Shown piece after piece: positions 1 to 6,593 of a DNA stretch of 6,593 bases. How positions within the stretch are numbered: position 1 is the stretch's first letter; every line of letters begins with the position of its first letter. A model generated the notes under the pieces. The model ran no database searches, was not told where the DNA came from, and was given only the letters and a program-made list of their open reading frames with translations. The stretch spans positions 14,477 through 21,069 of the forward strand of contig DETG01000083.1 in NCBI GenBank assembly GCA_002361535.1, given 5' to 3'. The DNA comes from Prevotella sp. UBA3294 (GTDB lineage: Bacteria > Bacteroidota > Bacteroidia > Bacteroidales > Bacteroidaceae). The position numbers were made by a program, and so were the translations under genes.

Positions 1-2619
1 ACCAAGCGCGACTGTCTGAAGAAAGAGCCTCAGAAAGGAAATAAAGTCGTGGTGGTGGGTGGTGACAACTACCGCATCGGATTAGGTGGCGGTAGCGTAT
101 CCTCCGTCGATACCGGTCGCTATAGCAATGGCATCGAGCTGAATGCCGTGCAACGGGCAAACCCCGAGATGCAGAAACGTGCCTACAACCTGGTGCGCGC
201 ACTGGTGGAGGAAGACAACAATCCCGTGGTGAGCATCCACGACCATGGCAGCGCCGGTCACCTGAACTGTCTGTCGGAGCTGGTTGAGGAGTGTGGCGGC
301 AAGATCGACATGACGAAGCTGCCCATCGGCGACAAGACGCTCTCTGCCAAGGAGATCATCGCCAATGAGAGTCAGGAGCGCATGGGACTGCTCATCGACG
401 AACAGCATATCGATCATGTGCGCCGCATCGCTGAGCGTGAACGTGCTCCATTGTATGTGGTGGGTGAGACCACAGGGGATGCCCACTTCTCGTTCGTTCA
501 GGGCGACGGGGTCAAACCGTTCGATCTGGATGTGGCACAGATGTTCGGGCACTCTCCGAAGACCATCATGCGCGACAACACCGTGGAGCATCACTACGCC
601 CCGGTTGACTATGCCGGGAAAGATGGGAAGTCGGGCATCTCGTCCGACCAGCTCAATGAATATGTGGAGCGGGTGCTTCAGTTGGAAGCTGTGGCCTGCA
701 AAGACTGGCTCACCAACAAAGTGGACCGTTCCGTGACAGGAAAGATTGCCCGTCAGCAATGTCAGGGTGAGATCCAGCTGCCACTCTCCGATTGCGGTGT
801 GGTGGCCTTAGACTATCGTGGGAAGAAAGGTATCGCCACGGCATTAGGTCATGCCCCCCAAGCCGGTCTCGCCTCTCCCGAAGCAGGCAGTGTGCTCTCT
901 GTTGCCGAGTCGTTGACAAATATCGTATGGGCACCGTTAGAAGACGGACTGCAGAGCATCTCCCTGAGTGCTAACTGGATGTGGCCCTGTCGTTCGCAGG
1001 AAGGCGAGGATGCCCGTCTCTATGCTGCGGTGAAGGCATTGAGCGACTTCTGCTGCGACATCCATGTGAATGTCCCGACAGGAAAAGACTCCCTGTCGTT
1101 GAGTCAGCAGTATCCCAATGGCGAGAAGATTATCTCTCCGGGAACCGTGATCGTGAGTGCCGGCGGTGAGGTGAGCGATGTGAAGAAGGTGGTATCCCCC
1201 GTATTGGTGAACGACAAGAACTCCAGTATTTACTATATCGACTTCTCGTTCGATGATCAGCATCTGGGAGGCAGTGCCTTTGCACAGAGCCTCGGAAAGG
1301 TTGGCGACGATGTACCTACAGTCAAAGACCCCGACTATTTCGTGGATTGCTTCAATGCTGTACAAGAACTGATCAAGAGGGGATGGGTGATGGCAGGTCA
1401 TGACATCTCTGCAGGTGGATTGATCACCACCCTTTTGGAAATGTGCTTCGCCAATACCCAGGGCGGTATGCATATCAACCTGCACGACATAGCCGGAGAC
1501 GATATCGTGAAGATGCTGTTTGCCGAGAATCCCGGTGTCATCATCCAGGTGTCGGATCAGCATAAGTTCGACCTGAAAGAGTATCTGGAAGATATGGGTG
1601 TCGGCTTTGCCAAGATCGGCTACTCCGTTCCCGACAAGCGCACACTGGTCATCAAGAAAGGCGATTGGGAACAGAGCTTCGACATCGATGCCCTGCGTGA
1701 TGTATGGTACAAGACATCCTATCTCCTTGACCGTAAGCAGAGTTTCAACGGAAAGGCTGCCGAACGTTACGAGAACTACAAGAAGCAACCGATCGAGATG
1801 AAGTTCCCGAAAGGTTTCACTGGAAAGCTTTCACAATACAGGCTCAATCCACGTCACGATGCAAGTGCCAACGCCCCCAAGGCTGCCATCATCCGTGAGA
1901 AAGGAACCAACGGTGAGCGCGAAATGGCTTATTGCCTCTATCTCGCCGGATTCGATGTAAAGGATGTGATGATGACCGATCTGATCAGCGGTCGTGAGAC
2001 CTTAGAGGAGATCCAGATGATTGTATTCTGCGGTGGCTTCTCTAACAGCGACGTCCTCGGATCGGCAAAGGGATGGGCCGGTGCCTTCCTGTTCAACCCG
2101 AAAGCCAAAGAGGCTCTCGACAAATTCTACGCCCGTAAGGACACACTGTCGTTAGGTATCTGCAACGGATGTCAGCTGATGGTGGAACTGGGGTTAACGG
2201 GTGCAAAAGGTGCCAAGATGCTCCATAACGACTCCCATAAGTTTGAGAGCGAGTTTATCTCTCTACAAATTCCACAGAACAACAGTGTGATGTTCGGCAG
2301 TCTGAGCGGTTCGAAACTCGGTCTGTGGGTGGCTCACGGAGAAGGGAAGTTCCATCTGCCTGAGGCCGAGAGCAGCTACAACATCATTGCCAAGTACAAC
2401 TATGCGGGCTATCCAGCCAACCCGAACGGTTCTGACTATAACGTGGCAGGAATCTGCTCGGACGACGGTCGTCATCTCTGTATGATGCCTCACTTAGAGC
2501 GTGCCGTCTTCCCCTGGCAGAACGCATGGTATCCGGCCAACCGTCGCAATGACGAGGTAACCCCGTGGATCGAAGCGTTTGTCAATGCACGTAAGTGGGT
2601 GGAAGAGCATCAGAGATGA
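1..2619 (+). CDS. purL: Phosphoribosylformylglycinamidine synthase (FGAM synthase), 5'-truncated by window edge
   Basis: Cytosolic enzyme of de novo purine synthesis: FGAR + glutamine + ATP gives FGAM + glutamate + ADP + Pi. The frame is open from base 1, so the gene starts outside the window. The GTG at 49 is an internal valine codon. Visible are 872 residues; large single-chain PurL proteins are about 1230-1300 residues, so roughly the first third is missing. Residue numbers refer to this fragment. Synthetase-core motifs are IHDHGSAGH (79-87), NESQER (122-127), LSANWM (322-327), PTGKDS (359-364) and GHDISAGG (466-473). From about 626 to the end is a fused class I glutamine amidotransferase domain with GGFSNSD (678-684), the LGICNGC nucleophile elbow with the presumed catalytic Cys721 (codon 2161-2163), and MPHLER with His831 and Glu833 completing the triad. 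All catalytic elements in view are intact. This is the large fused type, not the PurL/PurQ/PurS split type. The stop codon overlaps the next gene. Identification is very secure. Confidence 0.98.
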   Translation, partial: TKRDCLKKEPQKGNKVVVVGGDNYRIGLGGGSVSSVDTGRYSNGIELNAVQRANPEMQKRAYNLVRALVEEDNNPVVSIHDHGSAGHLNCLSELVEECGGKIDMTKLPIGDKTLSAKEIIANESQERMGLLIDEQHIDHVRRIAERERAPLYVVGETTGDAHFSFVQGDGVKPFDLDVAQMFGHSPKTIMRDNTVEHHYAPVDYAGKDGKSGISSDQLNEYVERVLQLEAVACKDWLTNKVDRSVTGKIARQQCQGEIQLPLSDCGVVALDYRGKKGIATALGHAPQAGLASPEAGSVLSVAESLTNIVWAPLEDGLQSISLSANWMWPCRSQEGEDARLYAAVKALSDFCCDIHVNVPTGKDSLSLSQQYPNGEKIISPGTVIVSAGGEVSDVKKVVSPVLVNDKNSSIYYIDFSFDDQHLGGSAFAQSLGKVGDDVPTVKDPDYFVDCFNAVQELIKRGWVMAGHDISAGGLITTLLEMCFANTQGGMHINLHDIAGDDIVKMLFAENPGVIIQVSDQHKFDLKEYLEDMGVGFAKIGYSVPDKRTLVIKKGDWEQSFDIDALRDVWYKTSYLLDRKQSFNGKAAERYENYKKQPIEMKFPKGFTGKLSQYRLNPRHDASANAPKAAIIREKGTNGEREMAYCLYLAGFDVKDVMMTDLISGRETLEEIQMIVFCGGFSNSDVLGSAKGWAGAFLFNPKAKEALDKFYARKDTLSLGICNGCQLMVELGLTGAKGAKMLHNDSHKFESEFISLQIPQNNSVMFGSLSGSKLGLWVAHGEGKFHLPEAESSYNIIAKYNYAGYPANPNGSDYNVAGICSDDGRHLCMMPHLERAVFPWQNAWYPANRRNDEVTPWIEAFVNARKWVEEHQR

Positions 2620-2630
2620 GAGATGAGATG
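2614..2630 (+). repeat. Tandem AGATGAG heptamer at the purL/CHR stop-start overlap
   Basis: AGATGAG occurs twice back to back (2614-2620 and 2621-2627) and is followed by ATG (2628-2630). The stretch holds the purL stop TGA (2617-2619), two in-frame ATG starts for the CHR gene (2616, 2628) and one out-of-frame ATG (2623). This makes the true start ambiguous. The repeat is seen directly; any function is inference. Confidence 0.6.
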
Positions 2631-3170
2631 AATATCTTAGCGGATCTTTTCAAGACATTCTTTAAGATTGGCATGGTCACCTTCGGCGGTGGCTATGCCA
2701 TGATTCCTATTATCCAAAGGGAAGTGGTAGATAAACATCATTGGACCTCCGAGAAGGAACTTCTCGATCTCATCGCCATCGCACAAAGCTGTCCTGGTGT
2801 CTTCGCCATCAACATCAGCATCTTCATCGGATACAAGCTGCGGAAAGTGAAAGGAGCGCTCTGCACAGCTTTGGCCACAGCCCTCCCTTCGTTCATCATC
2901 ATCCTGTTGATCGCCATGTTCTTCCATCAGTTTGAAGACAACAAGGTGGTGGCAGCGATATTCCGGGGCATCCGTCCTGCAGTGGTGGCACTCATCGCGG
3001 TTCCTACCTTCAACCTGGCAAAGAGCGCGAAGATCAATCTGGCAAACTGCTGGATTCCCATTGGCTGTGCCTTGGCCATCTGGGCTTTAGGTGTTTCGCC
3101 CATCCTCATTATCCTGATTGCCGGCTTAGGCGGTTATGTCTATGGGAAATATGTTCAACCAACAGAATAA
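2616..3170 (+). CDS. Chromate transporter (CHR family) short-chain subunit, first of a pair
   Basis: Small inner-membrane protein of 184 residues, one CHR domain (ChrA-type). Short-chain CHR proteins usually occur as adjacent gene pairs, such as B. subtilis YwrB/YwrA, that work together in anion (chromate) efflux. Seen here: the family signature FKIGMVTFGGGYAMIP (residues 16-31), a QREVVDKHHW stretch (34-43), AQSCPGVFAIN (56-66), hydrophobic segments near 81-103, 111-132 and 146-176, and GIRPAVV (118-124), which recurs in the second subunit as GLRPAVV. The usual PGP is PGV here. Start choice: ATG 2616 overlaps the purL stop (ATGA) and has GGAAGAG at 2601-2607, 8 bases upstream. An in-frame ATG at 2628 is a real alternative and would start the protein MNILADLF. 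A GTG at 2595 is less likely. Overlap with purL suggests translational coupling. Chromate is a poor guess for the natural substrate of a gut- or mouth-type anaerobe; the substrate is unknown. Confidence 0.9.
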   Translation: MRDEMNILADLFKTFFKIGMVTFGGGYAMIPIIQREVVDKHHWTSEKELLDLIAIAQSCPGVFAINISIFIGYKLRKVKGALCTALATALPSFIIILLIAMFFHQFEDNKVVAAIFRGIRPAVVALIAVPTFNLAKSAKINLANCWIPIGCALAIWALGVSPILIILIAGLGGYVYGKYVQPTE

Positions 3171-3184
3171 GAACGTGTACGGCT

Positions 3185-3760
3185 ATGATCTACCTATATT
3201 TGTTTATCACTTTCTTTGAGATCGGACTCTTCGGGTTCGGTGGAGGCTATGGCATGTTGTCACTGATACAGAACGAGGTGGTGTATCACTGGCACTGGAT
3301 GAATACTGCACAGTTCACGGATATTGTCGCTATCAGTCAGATGACTCCCGGTCCTGTAGGCATCAACAGTGCCACATACTGCGGTTACACAGCCGTCGCC
3401 AATGCAGGATATAGCATGCCTATGGCCGTTCTGGGCAGTGCCACTGCCACTTTCGCCCTTGTTCTGCCATCACTGATTTTGATGATTATCATCAGTAAGA
3501 TGTTCATGAAATACATGAACACCCCACTGGTGAAAAGTATCTTCACGGGATTACGTCCTGCCGTGGTAGGATTATTAGCGGCTGCGACGCTGATGCTGAT
3601 GACACCCGAGAACTTCTCTACCCCTTCCATTAATCCTTGGCAGTTCTGGATCAGCTGCTTCCTGTTCGTGGCAACCTTCGTTGGCACCAAGTTCTTTAAG
3701 ATCAATCCCATTAGGATGATTGCCTATAGTGCCTTCGCCGGACTAATCCTTCTTTACTGA
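3185..3760 (+). CDS. Chromate transporter (CHR family) short-chain subunit, second of a pair
   Basis: Small inner-membrane protein of 191 residues, one CHR domain, starting 14 bases after the stop of the first subunit. The same landmarks appear in the same order: FFEIGLFGFGGGYGM (residues 10-24), IQNEVV (28-33), AISQMTPGPVGIN (49-61, with the classical PGP), hydrophobic segments near 79-107, 123-140 and 152-168, GLRPAVV (122-128), and a final hydrophobic stretch at 176-191 that ends the protein at LLY. The two proteins are clearly related but diverged, as expected for complementary halves that form one heteromeric transporter, possibly in opposite membrane orientations as proposed for paired CHR proteins. 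The Shine-Dalgarno signal is weak, which is common in Bacteroidetes. The gene is probably translated from the purL transcript. No terminator fits in the 5 bases before the convergent GH43 stop codon. The family call is secure; the transported ion is not shown. Confidence 0.9.
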   Translation: MIYLYLFITFFEIGLFGFGGGYGMLSLIQNEVVYHWHWMNTAQFTDIVAISQMTPGPVGINSATYCGYTAVANAGYSMPMAVLGSATATFALVLPSLILMIIISKMFMKYMNTPLVKSIFTGLRPAVVGLLAAATLMLMTPENFSTPSINPWQFWISCFLFVATFVGTKFFKINPIRMIAYSAFAGLILLY

Positions 3761-3765
3761 CGGAC

Positions 3766-5868
3766 TTATTCCTCCCAACGGAAGACAGCCCCATTCCTTC
3801 GAGCAGGATCGGCTCCTTTATAGTCCATGGAGTAAGGACTGCCCGTGGTGGGACTCTTGCCAATATAAAGATGGGTACGCATCGACATCAGCATGAACTC
3901 CTTGTTCAGGTAGTCCTGCCACATAAATACTTCGGCTTTCGATGCATCAGTGGTGAGGCGGACATCACCTGCCAGTCCGAAGCCTGACACAAAGACATAA
4001 CGGCCATCCTCACATTGCAGTGACACCTTCCCCTGCCCCTGATCAATCAAGCGGAATCGGGTGAGCTTACTGTGGTCTTCTGCCTCTGTATCATAAAGGA
4101 GTCCATGCTCCAAGGCGATCATCGGCTTCCCCGTGGCAAGATTGATGATACGGAACGTCTTGTTGTAAGGGATATTACCACTGCGGTCGGCCATCGGTTC
4201 CTCAACGGTGAAGTTATCGAACTCAGCGTAGCCGCCTTGCTTGCCCTTGCGATTGTAGGCGAAGAGCGCATGGCGTGAACCTTGGAAGGTGATAAGCTGA
4301 TACGACAGGGGCATCACGCGTCCCAGCGGGCGGTAATGCTCGCCGTTCAGCGAGTACTCATAGTGGGCTTTGTCGTTGTCGAAGTCGCCTACCATACGGA
4401 GCCATACCTTCTGCAATGGTGCGTCGCAGGAGGCGATGCCCAGAGTGACGGTGTCGTTGGTAGCTTGCTCGAAGCAGCGCAGGAGCAAGCCATAGTGACC
4501 TTGCTCGACGCCAATCCAAGAGCAGGGCACGTTGATATTGCCCAGTCCGGCAACGTCACCTTCCTTCATGCCCCCCACATATAGTTCGACGGTGACAACG
4601 CTCTTAGGTCCGATGGCTCGCTGGGTCAACGTATTACGAGCCCACATCAGCTGCTCGGCAGGCATGGACTGCAAACGCAGTCTGCCTTTTGTCAGACTCC
4701 ATTTCTTATCATCCGGGTTGTGGTTCCACTGCCAGACCCTACCCAAAGTCTTTCCATTGAAATCTTCGTTGCGCTGATAGGGAGCATGGGGAGCTGTTTG
4801 TTGCTGTGTTACGGCAACAGACGGGACATTAGGCTTCAACCATGTGCGTGGTGCACGACCGAGGTTCCCTTCGAGTCCGAGCATAGGCCAACCATCCTTC
4901 CATGTGATGGGAGCAAGGGTGACCGTTCTGCCTATGCTATGGAAGTCCATCATCAGCAATGCCCACCACTGTCCGCTCTGATCCTGCACGATACCTCCCT
5001 GATGAATGTTCGTACATGCCGTAGCATCCTTGTCCACCTCAGGGATACCGAACTTTGTCCCATCTTGTCCGATACGATATTTCTCGTCCTTGGGCACCTG
5101 TGTCAATGATGCGGCATGGTAGCCGAAGGTCTCATCGGCAGTAATGGTAATCGTCTCGTAAGGTCCCCATATACTCTTGGAACGGGAGCATAGCGTACGA
5201 CCGTTCGGTCGGTAGTCGGTGGAAATCAAATAGTACATGCCGTTGATCTTATACATGTGATGACCTTCTCCCACAGCATTGCCTTCGGGAATAATAGTAC
5301 GTTCCGTCTCCTCAATCGGACCACTCATATCTGGTTTCAACTCCGTACATTTCACCTCCCCATAGCCGTGGATGGCATAGATCTTCCCATCATCATCGAA
5401 CAGCACACTCAGGTCGTAGATACGTCCTTGCATGTTATGATGCTTCCAGGGTCCACGAATATCTTTGGAGGTATAACACTGCAACCCCTTACCATTGACA
5501 TTCGAATAGACGTAGAACTGTCCGTTGGCATAACGGATGCAAGGAGCCCAGATACCCTGACCGTAGATCTCCTGATGGTTCTTTAACGAGAAGGCATCAT
5601 CATCGAAATCGAAACGATCGAAACAATAGCTGATATTCTCCCAGTTAACGAGATCCTTCGAATGAAGGATGACCAATCCCGGAACGGTATGCATGGTGGT
5701 GCCTGCAAGATAGTAGTCATCCCCCACCCTGAGAATATCGGGATCGGAAAACTCATCATAAAAGAGAGGATTCGTAAAGGTACCGTTTCCGTTATCGGCT
5801 GTCCATGAAGTCTGAGCGGATGTCACTATCGGGAGCACCGTCAGTAGTAGCATAAGTAGTTGTTTCAT
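3766..5868 (-). CDS. Secreted GH43-family glycosidase (probable arabinofuranosidase/xylosidase) with C-terminal beta-trefoil-like module
   Basis: A 700-residue exported glycoside hydrolase. Residues 1-18 form a type I signal peptide (Lys3, Leu-rich core, likely cleavage SA|Q); no lipobox Cys is seen. Residues about 30-345 fit the five-bladed GH43 propeller: NPLFYDEFSDPDI with presumed general base Asp42, YDLSVLFDDDGK with pKa-modulating Asp152, GEGHHMYKINGMYYLI with presumed general acid Glu201, and IHQGGI with metal-site His289. The blade ending WALLMMDFHSIGR and the DGWPMLG motif (325-331) resemble the GH43 subfamily 12 type, but I cannot fix the subfamily. Residues about 365-556 look like the beta-sandwich (concanavalin A-like) domain common in GH43 xylosidases. 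Residues about 571-700 form an extra three-repeat module. GH43 enzymes of this layout act on arabinose- or xylose-containing plant glycans; exact specificity is inferred only. It has its own promoter and no SusC/SusD-like or regulator gene beside it in this window. Confidence 0.93.
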   Translation of the reverse strand: MKQLLMLLLTVLPIVTSAQTSWTADNGNGTFTNPLFYDEFSDPDILRVGDDYYLAGTTMHTVPGLVILHSKDLVNWENISYCFDRFDFDDDAFSLKNHQEIYGQGIWAPCIRYANGQFYVYSNVNGKGLQCYTSKDIRGPWKHHNMQGRIYDLSVLFDDDGKIYAIHGYGEVKCTELKPDMSGPIEETERTIIPEGNAVGEGHHMYKINGMYYLISTDYRPNGRTLCSRSKSIWGPYETITITADETFGYHAASLTQVPKDEKYRIGQDGTKFGIPEVDKDATACTNIHQGGIVQDQSGQWWALLMMDFHSIGRTVTLAPITWKDGWPMLGLEGNLGRAPRTWLKPNVPSVAVTQQQTAPHAPYQRNEDFNGKTLGRVWQWNHNPDDKKWSLTKGRLRLQSMPAEQLMWARNTLTQRAIGPKSVVTVELYVGGMKEGDVAGLGNINVPCSWIGVEQGHYGLLLRCFEQATNDTVTLGIASCDAPLQKVWLRMVGDFDNDKAHYEYSLNGEHYRPLGRVMPLSYQLITFQGSRHALFAYNRKGKQGGYAEFDNFTVEEPMADRSGNIPYNKTFRIINLATGKPMIALEHGLLYDTEAEDHSKLTRFRLIDQGQGKVSLQCEDGRYVFVSGFGLAGDVRLTTDASKAEVFMWQDYLNKEFMLMSMRTHLYIGKSPTTGSPYSMDYKGADPARRNGAVFRWEE

Positions 5869-5890
5869 TGTTTGTCGTTATTTTATGCTA

Positions 5891-5922
5891 CAAAGGTACG
5901 GATTAGTGAGCAATAAACCAAA
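5891..5922 (-). promoter_or_regulatory. Bacteroidetes-type promoter for the GH43 gene
   Basis: On the minus strand, TTTG (5919-5922, -33 element) is followed after 20 bases by TACCTTTG (5891-5898), an exact match to the Bacteroidetes -7 consensus TAnnTTTG with the known spacing of about 19-21. The GH43 start codon begins 22 bases after the -7 element, so transcription should start around 5880-5886 and leave a leader of fewer than 20 bases. That leaves no room for a riboswitch or attenuator. The leader is AT-rich and shows no clear Shine-Dalgarno sequence, which is usual for this phylum. Confidence 0.85.
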
Positions 5923-5936
5923 TGTTTTTTTGGTTT
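5915..5936. repeat. AT-rich inverted repeat between the ABC ATPase and GH43 genes
   Basis: AAACCAAA (5915-5922) is a perfect 8-base inverted match to TTTGGTTT (5929-5936), with a 6-base loop TGTTTT. It lies 16 bases past the ABC ATPase stop codon, and its GH43-proximal arm contains the -33 TTTG of the GH43 promoter. It could be an operator for a regulator of the GH43 gene or a weak terminator for the ABC transcript. The stem has only two G-C pairs, and on the minus strand no clean U-run follows, so terminator function is doubtful. Confidence 0.45.
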
Positions 5937-5952
5937 TTCCGAACAAGACATC

Positions 5953-6593
5953 TTAGAGTTTCACCTCTGGCACCACCTGCCCGTCAAGCATACTGATAAT
6001 ACGCTGGGCAAAACCCGCATCACGCTCCGAGTGTGTCACCATCAGGACGGTGGTGCCCTCCTGGTTCAGTTGCGTGAGCAGTTGCATCACCTCCAAGCCG
6101 TTCTTCGAATCGAGGTTACCCGTGGGCTCGTCGGCAAGGATCAGCTTCGGATTCATCACCACAGCTCGGGCGATGGCCACGCGCTGCTGCTGACCGCCTG
6201 AGAGTTGCTGGGGGAAGTGGTGTGCGCGGTGCGAGATAGCCATCCGGCGCAGCACCTCTTCCACGCGTTGGCGGCGTTCCTTCTTAGGAACCCCCAGATA
6301 GGTTAATGGCAACTCAACATTCTCTTCCACGTTCAGCTCGTCAATCAGGTTGAAACTCTGGAACACAAAGCCTATCTGACCTTTGCGTACCTTCGTGCGC
6401 TGGCTCTCCTTGAGCGAACCTACATCCTGCCCATCCAACAGGTATGTTCCACTGGTGGGGTTGTCAAGCAAGCCCAATATATTTAATAAGGTGGACTTAC
6501 CACAGCCCGACGGTCCCATGATGGCCACGAACTCCCCTTCTTTCACTTCGAGCGACACACCGCCCAGTGCAACGGTCTCCACCTCTTCCGTGC
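5953..6593 (-). CDS. ABC transporter ATP-binding protein, MacB/LolD type, 5'-truncated by window edge
   Basis: Cytoplasmic ATPase subunit that would pair with FtsX/MacB-like permeases in lipoprotein release, peptide or drug export, or cell-envelope transport. The frame stays open to the right edge; the GTG at 6580-6582 is an internal valine. Visible are 212 residues; comparison with family members suggests only about 10-15 N-terminal residues are missing. Numbering from the first full codon: Walker A GPSGCGKST (26-34), Q-loop Gln78 in FVFQSFNLI (75-83), signature LSGGQ (130-134), Walker B LILADEP with catalytic Glu155, D-loop NLDS (159-162) and switch His187. The LIDELNVEENVELPL stretch is typical of the MacB/LolD branch. 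The protein ends soon after the core domain, so it is a free-standing ATPase, not a fused MacB. Permease and membrane-fusion genes would be expected to the right. No permease lies between it and the GH43 gene, so it ends its operon on this side. Confidence 0.95.
   Translation of the reverse strand, partial: TEEVETVALGGVSLEVKEGEFVAIMGPSGCGKSTLLNILGLLDNPTSGTYLLDGQDVGSLKESQRTKVRKGQIGFVFQSFNLIDELNVEENVELPLTYLGVPKKERRQRVEEVLRRMAISHRAHHFPQQLSGGQQQRVAIARAVVMNPKLILADEPTGNLDSKNGLEVMQLLTQLNQEGTTVLMVTHSERDAGFAQRIISMLDGQVVPEVKL

Noticed and set aside
49..51. GTG as a start codon for purL
   Set aside because: The frame is open to base 1, and the protein from here would lack a third of the enzyme; it is an internal valine codon.
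82..759. Open frame of 225 codons on the minus strand inside purL
   Set aside because: It lies fully antisense to clearly conserved PurL sequence, has low-complexity His/Leu-rich content typical of a shadow frame, and has no recognisable domain.
937..1788. Open frame of 283 codons on the minus strand inside purL
   Set aside because: Antisense to the conserved synthetase core, with no domain or promoter; its length reflects codon bias of the real gene.
678..2499. PurL variants GGFSNSD and MPHLER, compared with GGFSYGD and MPHPER of E. coli, as signs of altered catalysis
   Set aside because: From family knowledge these are normal for Bacteroidetes PurL, and the catalytic Cys, His and Glu are present.
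3195..3202. TATATTTG, a match to the -7 promoter consensus near the start of the second CHR gene
   Set aside because: It lies downstream of the ATG, inside the coding sequence, and there is no TTTG at the expected -33 distance (3171-3174 reads GAAC).
5869..5952. Small gene or structured RNA in the 84-base gap
   Set aside because: The gap is short and AT-rich and is accounted for by the GH43 promoter, its short leader and the inverted repeat; no open frame or larger fold is apparent.

Overview
The window looks like chromosomal DNA from a member of the Bacteroidales, most likely Prevotella-like. The reasons are a long single-chain PurL with Bacteroidetes-style sequence, a secreted GH43 glycosidase, and a textbook Bacteroidetes promoter (TTTG, 20 bases, TACCTTTG) in the only sizeable intergenic gap. 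GC content is moderate. The genus is an inference; nothing here fixes it.

Layout. Positions 1-2619 (+) hold the 3' part of purL (872 residues; the N-terminal third lies off the left edge). Its stop codon overlaps the start of the first of two small membrane-protein genes (2616-3170 and 3185-3760, +), a short-chain chromate-transporter (CHR family) pair. The three genes are packed tightly enough to be one transcript. A secreted GH43-family glycosidase (3766-5868, -) converges on them, with only 5 bases between the two stop codons. Next comes an 84-base gap (5869-5952) with the GH43 promoter and an AT-rich inverted repeat. The last gene (5953-6593, -) is a MacB/LolD-type ABC transporter ATPase that runs off the right edge and lacks only its first residues.

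How the parts relate. purL serves de novo purine synthesis. The CHR pair is probably co-expressed with it and probably forms a two-subunit anion transporter whose real substrate is not shown by the sequence. The GH43 enzyme is probably exported and acts on arabinose- or xylose-containing plant glycans. It has its own promoter and stands alone here, with no SusC/SusD-like or sensor gene beside it. The ABC ATPase belongs to a separate export or lipoprotein-type transport locus that continues to the right.

I found no RNA genes, CRISPR array, insertion sequence or phage genes, and no clear evidence of an undescribed system. The points most worth a second look are the purL-CHR-CHR arrangement, the C-terminal beta-trefoil-like module of the GH43 protein, and the inverted repeat overlapping the -33 element of its promoter.
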